Source: Kappaphycus alvarezii (Eukaryota > Rhodophyta > Florideophyceae > Gigartinales > Solieriaceae). Taken from it: a stretch of 64,000 nucleotides of DNA. The stretch lies in contig NADL03000673.1 of the NCBI GenBank assembly GCA_002205965.3, positions 1,364,001 to 1,428,000 of the forward strand, read 5' to 3'. The stretch's first letter is position 1, and the number at the start of each line of letters is the position of its first letter. Made by a program: the position numbers and the translations under genes. The notes under the pieces are model-generated. The model was not told the origin of the DNA. It saw only the letters and a list, made by a program, of their open reading frames with translations, and did no database searches. Below are positions 36,278-47,174 of this stretch, piece after piece.

Positions 36278-38433
36278 ATGAAGTCCATGCGCATCGTTTA
36301 CGGCGATCTCTACCGCTACGCCCGCTGCGGTAAGTGCGACGTGATCATCGAGCCCATTTGCGGCAAGACCTCGCAACTAGGCGACATTCGCCTCGGTCCT
36401 CGTCAGCCCGGCGCAAACGGCCACTGCTTCCTCGTCATCCACGCCGTCGTCATCCATGGATGCGACTCTGGCCAACACGTCGACCTCACCGCCTTGTACA
36501 AGGCATTCAAGTGTATCAAGGCTCGCTTTTGCGCCCTTCGTGTCGCCTATACCAAGATTGGTGTCGGCATTGCAGGCCCATCATGGTCTACCATTGCAAA
36601 GTGTATCAACTCGGCCATGTATTGCTGTGATCACACCTTGGTCATTCCAAAGGTCTGTCCGCCTGCACCTCCCTCGGAATCAGAATGTGATCCATGCCCG
36701 CCCTGTCCCCCGCTAAGTGAGACTGTCTGTCCGCCTGAAAGTGAAGCTACCGAGGAAAGCGAGGCTACTGAAGAGTGCGACGAAAGTGAGGTCGAATCTG
36801 AAGTTACCGAGGAGGAAGAGGAGGAGGAGGAAGAAGAAGAAGAAGAAGAGTGCGTCCCGTGCGAACCGTGTCCGCCTCCCGTCTGCAAACCCAAGATAAA
36901 GGTCAAGTGCAAGCCGTGCAAGCCAGTCTGCAAGCCGTGCAAGCCAGTCTGCAAGCCGGTCTGCAAGCCGCGCAAGGTGTGCAAGCCAAAGCCATGCCCC
37001 CCTTGTCCGCCTTGTCCGGAGCCATCAGAGCCGGAGCCGTGCCCGCCGCCCAAGCCTTGCCCCCCGCCCAAGCCTTGCCCGCCGCCGAAAAAGTGCCCCC
37101 CGCCCAAGCCGTGCCCCCGCCCAAGCCGTGCCCTCCGGTCAAGCCGTGTCCCCCGGCAAAGCCTTGCCCGCCGGTCAAGCCGTGTCCGCCGAAGAAAAAG
37201 TGCCCCCCGGTTTGCCCGCCCCAGTGTCCGCCAAAGTGTGAGAATATTGTCAGGATCAATATTAATCAGGCCTGTAATCCGTGTGGGCCCAATGATGTTG
37301 TCAAGATTAATATTAATCAGGACGGCTGTTATGAGCAAAAGGTGTGCAAGACTGTGACCAAGACAGAGTCTTCAAAGGCGCCATCTAGTGTGCCGGTCAG
37401 TGTCAAGACGTCCACCAAGGCCCCGACCAGCCACCACTCCACAAAGGCCCCGTCCACCCGCTACCATTCCGTCAAGTCCTCGACGAAACCCTCCACGAAA
37501 GCTCACACGAGTACTCGTGCCCCGACGAGCCATCGCTCGACAAAGGTTCCGTCCACCAAGCCGCCGTCTAGTCGACATTCCACCAAGGTGCCGTCGACCA
37601 AGGTGCCGTCGACCAAGGCCCCGTCCACAAAGGCCCCCTCGACAAAGGCCCCGTCTACCAAGCCCCCGTCTACCAAGGCCCCGTCAAGCTGCCAAACCAC
37701 ATGTGTTACCAGTACTTTCACATGCACCTGCAAGACCTCTCCCTGCTCGTGCTCGTCGGAATCTTTCGAGGAGGTGTACGATCCGTGCGAGACTGAGATT
37801 TCGACCCACAACACGCTTTCTTGTAACAGGGCCCCGTGCAAGCCGAAATCTCGCAAGCAGAGTGTCAAGCAGAGTGTCAAGAAAGTAATCTACCCCGTGT
37901 CCGAGAAAACCTCCGTCCGCACCGACGCAGAATCTTCCTCTTGCTGCGGTTCATCCACATCGTCGTCTTCGTACTCGTGCTCTGACTGTGATGAAAGTTC
38001 CAAAACGAGTTCATGCACAACCTCTTCAAGCACCTCGAAGACCACCAGTTCCTCCGGGAGTACCACAACCAGCACGTACACGACCAGCTCGTCTAGCTCC
38101 TGCTCCTGCTGCAGACCCAAGAGTACGCGTCCACCTCCGTCCTCCTCCTCCTCTTACCCCTCTTATTCCACCGGCTCGAGTAGCACCCCTGTTGAAAGCC
38201 CACCGACTTCTAACTGCTCTAGTTCTTCTGACTCGGATGATCGACGCAGGTCGCGGAACCGGCGCTCGTACCTCGACCGCGCGGGCGTATGTTTAACTTG
38301 TGGGCGTATCGCGGTGCTTGAGTTGGGCAATTGTGACACTTGCTCCCGGGGGACGGGAAGAAAAGTTGCCACCGCCACGAACAATCGAAATATACCGCGG
38401 ATTGTCATCCGCCCCATGCGCAACAAGAAGTAG
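36278..38433 (+). CDS. Macro-domain-like protein with Cys-Pro and Ser/Thr/Lys repeat tail
   Basis: Starts at an ATG in good context (CCAACCATG). Residues 1-125 resemble the compact macro (ADP-ribose-binding) fold of phage-type ADP-ribose-1''-phosphatases: IVYGDL at the start, CDVIIEPICG, LVIHAVV, and LRVAYTKIGVGIAGPSWSTI followed by DHTLVIP. The usual N-rich 'GCN...MG.GIA' loop is not evident, so catalysis is doubtful. Then come an acidic run (160-190), a long CKPCKP/CPPPKP repeat (190-310), a doubled V(R/K)ININQ motif with Cys, 15-bp-unit PSTKA repeats, Ser-rich tracts, and a carboxy-terminal C-x2-C...C-x2-C that could bind zinc (CLTCGRI...NCDTCSR). There is no signal peptide. One frame jump near 37,118 lies in a C run where the repeated unit has one C fewer than its neighbours. 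About 718 residues if read across it. Confidence 0.65.
36900..37215 (+). repeat. Cys-Pro coding repeat (CKPCKP / CPPPKP units)
   Basis: Degenerate 12-21-bp coding units of the TGCAAGCCG and TGCCCGCCGCCCAAG kind lie within the macro-like gene. Long C runs make this stretch prone to replication slippage and to sequencing indels, and the gene's single frame jump falls here. Confidence 0.8.
37585..37690 (+). repeat. 15-bp tandem repeat coding PSTKA/V
   Basis: About seven head-to-tail units of ACCAAGGCCCCGTCG type encode Pro-Ser-Thr-Lys-Ala/Val/Pro inside the macro-like gene. More degenerate units extend upstream to about 37,390. The units differ by synonymous changes, so the peptide is conserved better than the DNA. 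This fits selection on the protein. Confidence 0.8.
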
Positions 38434-38888
38434 CTTGGCGTTGCTTTCACAGACGTTGCGAAAACAGCTTGGGACGGTAGCTTGGCAGATGAACTCGTTC
38501 CGTTGTAGATTGTTTAACAAAGTGACTTGTCGCTCAAGGCGGCTGTGCGACAGTACCGGATCAAAAACTCTTGCTCTACATCGGGTACACACTGGTGCAA
38601 CATTGGTCATTCGGTTTTTACTCGACACAGTTTGACAGTTCGTTTAGGAATATCTCAGCAGTTGTACACAAATGAAAATGATGGTGAGCATTTACTGCTG
38701 CGACTCTGAGGTGTGAGAGGAGCAATTCGATACCGTCAGTGATGGCAGAAATGTGTGTTAGAGATACAGCAATAAACAGTGTGGACAATACTCTTTTGGA
38801 AAACAATGTTGGTAGCCTTGGCGGGTACGTTGCATCTGAGCATATGAAACAAAGTTGCTAAAACCAACTTGCTGTACGCCTGCCACAG

Positions 38889-39914
38889 CTATCCTGCGAC
38901 AGTGAATTGGTTGTTCGGATTACTCACAGATACGGTGATTGTTTCACTAACTTCAGGTTGCGCCATACCGAAACTCCCTTGAAAATCACAGATCTTGGGG
39001 ACAGCCATTTCGTAGCCGTCGTGTATGTTCGAATTGCCATTGGGTAGCAACTGCTCAATTTTCATAGGGTAGTCCATGCTCGCATCAAACGGGTGCATCG
39101 ATTCAAGACATCCATCCTGTTCCATGCTACTTTGCGAGTAAGCTACCACTCTCCCATTCATGTTTCCGCTCTGGTGGTCGCTAAAGTTGCCCCCGTCCAT
39201 CACCTCACTGAAATCCGACCGCTGCTGCTCTCCTTCCATTCGAAGTGCTGAAAGGCGCTGGCCATGCAAAACCACATGTTGCTGCCCATCACCCTGTGCC
39301 TCAAAAGATGAGAGTTGCTGCTCTGATCCTTGCAATGCATGACTAACATCGTTACCCGCGTGCGTTTGCAATGGTTGTTGCGCAGCAATGTATGATTCGT
39401 AGGCTAGTCGTTGTTGGCGAAGCTGTCCTTCCAAATGGCGGTTTGCACTACTGAGCTGCTCAACCAGCGCAAGCATCTTGCGAAGCTGCTCGGCAAGGAC
39501 TACAGCATCTTCAGTTTTCTTCTTCAGCTGGGAGTACAACTCATCCATGATGAATTCTTTCTTTGCACGAGAAGCCTCAGCACTAGCAAGGTTCGTGTTG
39601 CGACGCACAGTTGTATCATCTAATTCTTCGACTCCAGACGCGGCTCTGGCCCTTTGCAATAGGACATCTAGACGAGCCTCTTTCACCTCCAAGTATCGCT
39701 TATTGCCAAGAGCACGAACGTAGGATTCCACGTCCACAGCTGATTGCGCGTCTACGCGTTGGAGGACCTCCAGAACTTTCCCGGATACGGGATTCAAAAG
39801 TTGGAATGTCGGAAGATGGCATGGCACCGCATGAACCGGTTGAGCCGTGGACATGCTTGGGGACTGTGACGGGGAAGAGCAAGGTGACGACATGATTGGG
39901 AACTCGGGTGCCAT
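38889..39914 (-). CDS. bZIP transcription factor
   Basis: This single-exon gene of 341 codons has an ATG at 39,914. The basic region spans roughly residues 104-116 (RRNTNLASAEASR) and satisfies the bZIP rule N108-x7-R116, followed by x9 to L126. Zipper positions then read L126, K133, L140, M147, L154, so the dimer helix is present although one heptad position is polar. The amino-terminal part is Ser/Pro-rich; the carboxy-terminal half is Gln/Ser/Met-rich with acidic patches, typical of an activation region. Such proteins bind DNA as dimers in the nucleus. The basic region is less basic than usual (E113 and A114 occur within the motif), so DNA preference may differ. It is convergent with the macro-like gene, whose stop lies 455 bp away. 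Confidence 0.8.
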   Translation of the reverse strand: MAPEFPIMSSPCSSPSQSPSMSTAQPVHAVPCHLPTFQLLNPVSGKVLEVLQRVDAQSAVDVESYVRALGNKRYLEVKEARLDVLLQRARAASGVEELDDTTVRRNTNLASAEASRAKKEFIMDELYSQLKKKTEDAVVLAEQLRKMLALVEQLSSANRHLEGQLRQQRLAYESYIAAQQPLQTHAGNDVSHALQGSEQQLSSFEAQGDGQQHVVLHGQRLSALRMEGEQQRSDFSEVMDGGNFSDHQSGNMNGRVVAYSQSSMEQDGCLESMHPFDASMDYPMKIEQLLPNGNSNIHDGYEMAVPKICDFQGSFGMAQPEVSETITVSVSNPNNQFTVAG

Positions 39915-42900
39915 GGATGTAGGTAACGCGACGGTTCGAGGGTGAATAAAGACCTTGTCGCTTGACGAGAAAAGAAGCGTTGGAAAGAGTGGAGGGCCAC
40001 TCGAGTGAATATACCAGGGTGGAGGTGTTTTGAAGTTCAGCGATGGTTGAGTTGCTTGATGAATTGGCGACGATCGGTGCAGAACTCCGCACTAGAATCC
40101 TTATATATCACGCTCTGAGTGGATAAAGGCACAATCTAGCTTGGGTGGCCAAATGATGGTAGTGAAGGGAGCCTGGGACTGCGACACAGAAACCGTTAGA
40201 AATGAAAATAAACTGAAAACATCCAAGGCCACAGAACTGGAGGGAAGTTTTCTCCAGTTTGCGTAGGTATCATACATTCTCTACTGGGGAGTAAGTCGCG
40301 GTGATTTTACTGACCTGGAGTAGTACAGGCCTGCTCCAAAGATAGGACCTGTCTCATAGAAATGACCTTGGGAGCAACTTACGTGTACGTGGATCTGCAC
40401 CACTGCATTGCCAAATGTACAAAAAAAGAAGGGCACGGCAGAAAGATATTCGAACAGCTCAGATGGGGGCTGTTGCGTAGCTTCAGTTGTGTGGGTCAGA
40501 AAGAAGGATGTTGTGGGTCTAAAGGTGCTTACAAAAGAGGGCGTCATCCAAAATGTTGCACAAGCTGAGCTAGGCAGTGCGTGATACAGAAAAGTTTTTT
40601 TCTGGAGGTTGTTCACATATGCAGGCTTATAGTGTGGGCTTGGGACCTACGACAGCTCATCACCAAAACTCTTGTGAAAGTGGCTCCAACGGTTTCTAAG
40701 AGTTGCTGGCAGTTTCAAAGTTGAGAGGTTTGTTATCTCTATTAGGACAGGTGCTTTTGAAACAAAGCAGTATGATCGGATGAAATTGGGAACTGTAGGT
40801 TGAAATAGAATGATATGGATGTATCTATAGGACCGGTGTCTCGCAGTTACGAAATCAAGGGCTACAAAAGGCGGAGGGGTAGCGGTGGGTCATAATAGAA
40901 GTGTTTTTGTTAGTTCCGTGAAGGCTAGATTTTAAGAATTGCACCAGAGTGATTAACGGAGATACATGTGTGGTGGATTTGATGAAAATGATCCTTGCCA
41001 CCGTGCAAGATTTGTCTGGCGGAACCATTGAGCAATTGAGTGGAGCAATGTCTGGCTCGAGTTGATTGATAAATAGCTATTTTCAGTCCGGAGCGAGCTG
41101 CGCCTGTCTTCTTTTGTGGGATTATTCAAATGCATACAGCTACCAGCATAGCTTTTGATTTGCAAGGACCAAAGCAAGAAAAGAGCCTCGAAACTTTTTG
41201 GCAAATATAAACTTTGGGAGGGAGTCTGTGTGTGTGTGCGGTTGGCGCCAAAAAGGAGGGTCCTCGCTTATGTAAGTATTGGAAATAACAACTTTAACTT
41301 GAGTAATGGTGATGCAGCACGATGTTAAAGAGGTAAAGTCTCCAAACAGGAGAAGTTGTGGTCATGATGCGATGGCAGTAAAACGGGGACGTTGTTTCTT
41401 TTCTCGTTGCATATCGAACGATTTCAAGAGGCGAGCGAAGTAGTAATGTGCGACGCAAAGTATAGACTTTGGAAATCTTTTTCACAGACCAATGGAATGA
41501 TGGCAATATGGCTGATCGGCATATGCGCAGGACTATACAATGAAATACTGTATGACAAAAAAAAGCTACAATACAGTGACTATACACTGTACAGGGGCTA
41601 TCTTTGGTTTTTCTGCCATCACCGTACAGAACAGTACGATATGGTACCGTATGCCCTGTTCCTACTGTACTGAACCACATTGTTGTGCAGCACAGTACAA
41701 ATATCTTGCAAGTACTGTGCCACACCATTACCTTTTACTGGCGCAGCGATCATACAGTACTGTAAAGTCTCGACCTCTACGACTCTGCAATGGGGAATAC
41801 GTGGGGTTCATTTACTGTACCAGATAAGCAAGCTGATAACCAGTTAACTTGTATGGTGATACTATTGTATTGTACTGTACCGTGCGTTACACGTGGTGGT
41901 CCAATTGAGGGACCTCCTGGTCCGTAGGTCCGCTGATCCAAAATTCTTCCAGTCACCAGTCACTTGAATTTCATTGATTTGAACAAACTAAATGGTTGCA
42001 ACAACTTCATTTCACCATTGCCAACAACACCAACTGGAACCACATGACCGAGCCATGTCGGCTGAGTGCAAGCACTGTCCTTCAAGTAGTGCTCAGCGCT
42101 GCAGTAGAAACTTCGCTCCACAACTAGGGCTATCAGAGACCAGTGTGCAAAATCCTTGTCGTCACACCAATCTCAGCCCCGAAAGGTACATATGTTCGTT
42201 TTCACAGATTCTGTATGACCACCACACTGCAATCCTGTGCAAGTTAAACATAACCGCTGTCACCCTTTACATCATCATATGGCCTCATCAAACTTACCGA
42301 CTATATGGTGCCTCTTCAACATCTGCTTTTCAATTTCTGAAACACGGCCTGCTCAGCTCTCCGTGTATGGATTGAAAAGGCTTGGAGGCTTTTGCATATT
42401 CCCAATAAACCAAAATATCTTCACGGACAGCGAGGATGACCTTTCGCCCTCCACATTCAGAGCCATCCGAATGCCACCCCCGCTCTCACTTTTGCTAAAG
42501 CCTTGATGTCCACCACAAACAAGTTCTTGGGAGGATGTTATTTCTTCTGCCAGTGGTCGTTTTTGCAAAATATCTTGGCATGGACCCATGTCAAGCATAT
42601 CTCATCCCTCGAGATAAAATCACAATGTCCACTCGAGCAAGACCCGTGCAACTTGTTGTAATTGCTAATCATAGCCGTCACATTTGTCAGCCTCATGGAT
42701 TTTCTTTTGATTGCGCCAACAAAATATTCTTCACTACTGGCTGACCCTCTTCCTCGTTCGAAGACCAAGACGAATTCATCGCATTGACGAACTCACTATC
42801 TTGCGACAATACAAGTCCTGATAAATCAAAACGTTTTCATCAAGGGGGTAAACGCGTCGTTCGTTTACTGCCAGTATTCTAAAGGATCTAGTCCCATGGA

Positions 42901-43500
42901 CTTGCATCGTAAAGACGTGTTAACTTGTACAGTACACCCACACAATCATAACGCTTGAAGGAAAACTTTTATTATCACATATTCCAACATGGGATCTCTG
43001 TTATAAACAATTAACCCTTTACACGCGTTCAACTTTGCGATAAAGCCAAACAGTTTAGCCACCACTCCCTTTCTACAGGTCCTCTGCACAGAGATATCAA
43101 CCTCACTAATGTCCACGACTGCTTTCGTCTTCTTTCAGGCCTTTACAATCTTTCCCTGCCTAGACTTTGACTTTAAACGAACCTTTGCAATTCAATTCGT
43201 TCTTTAGGGCTACGAGCACACGTGCCAACGTCGCACGCGACACCACATCCAATAAACCCCTCAATTGCGCCGCGACACGGAGCCCTTCCATGGGTCCCTG
43301 TTGTCATCGGTCGTGGACTGAGATTGTGCTGAGAGGGAGTATCAAAATAATGTATTCAAATTTATCTACCGATGACAATAGATGGACCTGTATAGTCGAA
43401 AGAACATATTTCATATCTGTGCAGTAGTCTCTACTGTATTAAACCTTCGGAGAAATGGAGAAAAGCCAAGTTGTTGCCTGGGAAATTGGGACCTTATCAT
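39915..43500. other. Spacer, no supported gene
   Basis: This contains the upstream region of the bZIP gene and then mixed sequence with short frames only. CAGTACTG-type words are dense at about 41,563-41,770 and 41,865-41,885, with one at about 42,928. I recognise no transposon or RNA gene. A TG repeat of about 12 bp at 41,228 is the only simple repeat. Confidence 0.45.
41560..41770. repeat. Dispersed cluster of CAGTACTG-type words
   Basis: Words such as TACAATACAGTGACTATACACTGTACAG, CCGTACAGAACAGTACG, CTACTGTACTG and ATACAGTACTGTAAAG occur within 210 bp, in both orientations, with more degenerate spacing than the blocks at 32.4 and 35.4 kb. Confidence 0.6.
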
Positions 43501-43531
43501 GCTAAGCATTCATAGAAATTATTAACCGTCA

Positions 43532-43825
43532 TTGCAAAACAGTGTAGAGGTTCCTGAAGATTTACTGCTGTTACATAGAGCTCTTCCTTTAGACAGGGGC
43601 ACAGAGATTAGAAATAAGTTTCAAGATGCAAGACATCTATTACGAGAGGATATCAAAGGAGAAATGAAAAACAACGATCCTCGAAAGCGCTTCAAAATGA
43701 AGTCTTGGTCGTTTCTTGTCAAGCAGATTCGGTCTTCTTGCGAACTTTTGAAGTCTAGAGGAATAGAAAAAGTTACTCTCAAGACTCGAGACCTGTTCAC
43801 GTCGGTGCTTTTCCGAAGAGAATGA
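43532..43825 (+). other. Unassigned open frame, protein-like
   Basis: This roughly 97-codon stretch has a charged, Leu-rich composition (LLLLHRALPLDRGTEIRNKF, later LREDIKGEMKNNDPRKRF) that looks like real helical protein rather than a chance frame. It has no ATG near its upstream end, and open reading resumes briefly beyond its stop. It may be an exon or a decayed gene. No family recognised. Confidence 0.2.
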
Positions 43826-43829
43826 GTTT

Positions 43830-46120
43830 TGGATCAAAACAATTTCTTGGACGAAAAAATTCAACGTCGTCGATTTCAATGATTTAATTCTTACGACTGA
43901 TGCATTGGGCCGTATTCGACATTATTAAAGCAAAAATGTGAGGCGATTTTCGATTCTCCAGCGAAATTGTGGCCCTTTTACGATTTGGGGGCGATTTTGA
44001 TTTATTTGGTATCCAACCTGGTTTTGTGCAGTGGAATTCAAGATGAGAATAAGTGTTATAAAGATGTTGAGGATACCTGGTAAGGTAAATGTACAAGTGG
44101 GAATAGCAGAAAGCTACAGTTTCCGGTGTGCTAGTTACTCTTTTGGAAGGATGGAACCATATATTTCATAACTATTTGGTCAGGCTACATCATGGTTTCC
44201 GTAAGAGGGTCCTTGCCATCGGTGATTCCAAAAGGCGGGAAGACTACGTATTGAATTTTGCAAGCAAATTGACTTTGAATTCACGGGGGTTTACTTAATT
44301 TCACCATCAACGACATGTGTTTAGTTCGGTGCATCTGCCTTCACTATACACAGCTCTACCAAGAAATGAATTGTTAAAATGTGTGAAATGGGGGTTAATT
44401 TACTGTGGTAGATATGTGGGTTGGTACCCAGTAAATTTGTACCGGAGCGTAGATACCGTATATTGGCCAAGCCAATTGTGAAACCGTACATTACATCGAA
44501 AACTGTAGATGGAACTCCAATCTACCAGAAGGTGGAAGGGAGGCCAGCTTATTGTTAAAATTACTTTCAAATGAAGCGGGTTTGGGTCAATCAACCACAG
44601 TATTGGCCCTAAACCCAACAAGTGAATAGGTCAGGACATTTTTATTTCGAGAACTGTGTGAATCCCTCATACATAGAAACCGATAATGCCCGAAAGAGGA
44701 GTGAACTGTAATCTAGGCTGTGTGATGATATCCATGGACGTGCAAAAAGGGTTTAACACTTTTTGTTGACAAAAACTGCTGCACTCTGCTCCATCTCGGA
44801 CTCCGTTCCTTCCTTGTCTCATGAATATATCTAACGGGCATGTAAGATACCCATTTGTCCTCCCATCTCCTACTCGCACTTCCTAGTGGCTCAAAAATGT
44901 TCATCATATGGCGATCCAGCTAATACACTGTCTTCCTCGTTGGTCCTCCTGCCGTTTTCGTGTAGTGCGATTTCTTGATCGTTCGACTTGCAGATCAATC
45001 ATAATTTGTAAGTTGACAGTGTTTCAGACTAAAAGAAGGCGCTCCCGATATTTCATGTGCTTACCGTCAAGGTCCGGTTCGAAGTAAAGGCCTCCATGTT
45101 TTTACTTTCCGACCAAGCATGCGTCCGACTCGCTTTGTTCGCAATTGAGGACATAATCACACTGCTGGGCATCCCCTAGGCGTCTTGCACCTACATGCCA
45201 CATCAAGTTCATTTTTCGCTTGGAGTTACCACACAGCATGGGTACGGCGTCGCCTAGTCCGAGACGGGTCGGTTCCCCTCCACTTCTACCCCGTCTCCTT
45301 TCCTGTCTGTCGAGTGACACCTATCTCCGCCTTTTCCCGAAAAAATTATCCTTCTCTCAAGTTTAACGAGAAGAAAATAGGCGCTCATTGTAACACATCT
45401 TGTTGAGCCTAACTGCCTCGGCAACTTCAAGCTGCTCTTCAGATGAGCGGCTACGGTCTTCACTCGACGTCAAGAACCATGCATGTCTCCTCGACTGTAA
45501 GCCCTGTTTTCTGTGCTTAATACTGTGTCAGAGGCATAGAATACTCGTCCTCCACTTCCTGCAGCCATATGGCCAGCTTTACTGTCCATAGTTTTTATCC
45601 GACCCTCCCATTTACAATACGAAAAGTTTCCTCCCTCCATTCGCTTGACAGATTTTCACTAAGGGAAAGAATGTAGCTTAGCATGCTATCTTTTCGCAAC
45701 GGATCGAAGTAATAAAGACCACTGTTCTGTGCCTATATGCCGTCGCGCTCGCCGAAATTTTTCTTTGCACCCGACACGGCTGCATTCCTCGACGTCCACC
45801 CTACTGCTATACTTTAGCTCAGATCCACAATAGTGTCGCCCTGCCATACGGCGCAGGCGCCAAGAGCGTGCCGCCCGCTAAGATTCAGCCACTCCAAATA
45901 CGCTACCCCCATTATCAGGTCCCTGTGGACCCTCACGGCGATCATTCTTCGGTATACAAGACTGGCATTAACACTGTCACCGTTACAACATAATCCGAGG
46001 TCTCCTCACGAGATATTCGCGCAAGCCCACTGGTTCCACCTGTCCTGAAAACTGCTCTTTGCTGATCGTGGGCATTGCTCATTGGCCAGTTGATATCTCC
46101 TTTTACCCAAGCACCCGTAA
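43830..46120. other. Spacer, no supported gene
   Basis: Only short frames without motifs. The end of the region (from about 45.8 kb) may already be degraded non-LTR sequence leading into the recognisable fragment at 46.14-46.30 kb. Confidence 0.4.
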
Positions 46121-46139
46121 AATACCGAACCTTTCGGCG

Positions 46140-46300
46140 GAATTACCGCGACGCAGTTCATACACGTCAGTTGGTCTTATCAGAACGAGAATCTATCGGC
46201 GCATTTGTTACACGATCTTGTCGTCTCTGGCGAACGCTATCGTACCCTGCACACCTGTGCACGTGGCCGACGTGGACCACCTGGTTTGCGCTTAGCTAGC
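46140..46300 (+). mobile_element. Old 3'-end fragment of the same non-LTR family (copy B)
   Basis: The plus-strand translation SYTSVGLIRTRIYRRICYTILSS followed by LANAIVPCTPVHVADVDHLV aligns residue by residue with the last 45 residues of the other copies (GVIRRRIYQRISCTLWSSVAMAILSRTPLHVPDVEHPV). It is opposite in orientation to the others and clearly more divergent, so it is older. The 5' limit is uncertain. Confidence 0.6.
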
Positions 46301-47174
46301 AACATAGTCGGTTCCTACACTAGACCCTTGATGTTAATGCAGTAAATGTTCTCTCGTTCTACTGCGTGGTGATGCTGATCTTACCACTTCCACACCCTAA
46401 GTGACCTCCACACTCTCCAAAGGTTTGGTAGGCAGATTCGCAAGATAAATAGCATTCCAGTTTGTATCGAAGGACTATTGCACAACCGACGACTGAGTCA
46501 TGCCATGCGGTCCAAAATCTCCCTTACCATTTTTGCTCGTACTCCCAACTCACGGCAAGAGCGGATAAATCCGGCCGTTTCGTAAGTACTGGAACAAAAC
46601 CATTTTTTGCAGGAGCGAATTTTACTGGGCTTATTACTTACCTCTCCCTGAATGACATTCGACCAAATTTCAGAGAAACCTTTAATTTTATTGTATGAAA
46701 TGGGTTTATAAGTAAACTCTACCGGGAAGCGGCCAATCTACCTGCCCACGTCAACAAGGCAATTACGAAATTATCATTCGTACATTATATACACAGTCAA
46801 ATGGACGGTAGAAAATTGAATCGATAGGGGCTATACTTGGACCACGTTTTGATGTCAGGAGCTATACTTTATTCCTTGGACAAAGATATGGATTTTTTTG
46901 CGGAATCTCCAGTCCTACCCGTGCTGGTCATCGATTAAATAAAACAGACAGTACCAGAAACATGTAGTTTCAGTTTTCCTCAACGAAACTGCTAAGTGCT
47001 AACAACCAGTTTTTTCTACTGGGATTGCAACGGCTAAAAAGTCGCCCGGCTGACTGGTGAATGGCGCTGGTTTGAACGTAAAGATTAAATTAACTTCTGT
47101 GTCTGTGCCGATCTATTCGGGCTGTTATTGGATTCTGTCTGGCAATTGAGTTTTATTTCCAAGAAAGCCAGGAA
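46301..47174. other. Upstream region of the receptor-like gene
   Basis: No supported gene. The sequence becomes AT-richer towards the downstream ATG and presumably contains the promoter. I see no convincing TATA box or repeats. Confidence 0.4.

Noticed and set aside
35677-36333. 218-codon Pro/Ser/His-rich plus-strand frame before the macro-like gene
   Set aside because: It sits in a pyrimidine-rich leader, has homopolymer tracts and overlaps the true ATG in another frame; most likely 5' untranslated or promoter sequence.
36631-37338. Long Gly/Ser-rich minus-strand frame opposite the macro-like gene
   Set aside because: Antisense of the Cys-Pro and acidic repeats, with no motif; the plus strand has a recognisable domain and a good ATG.
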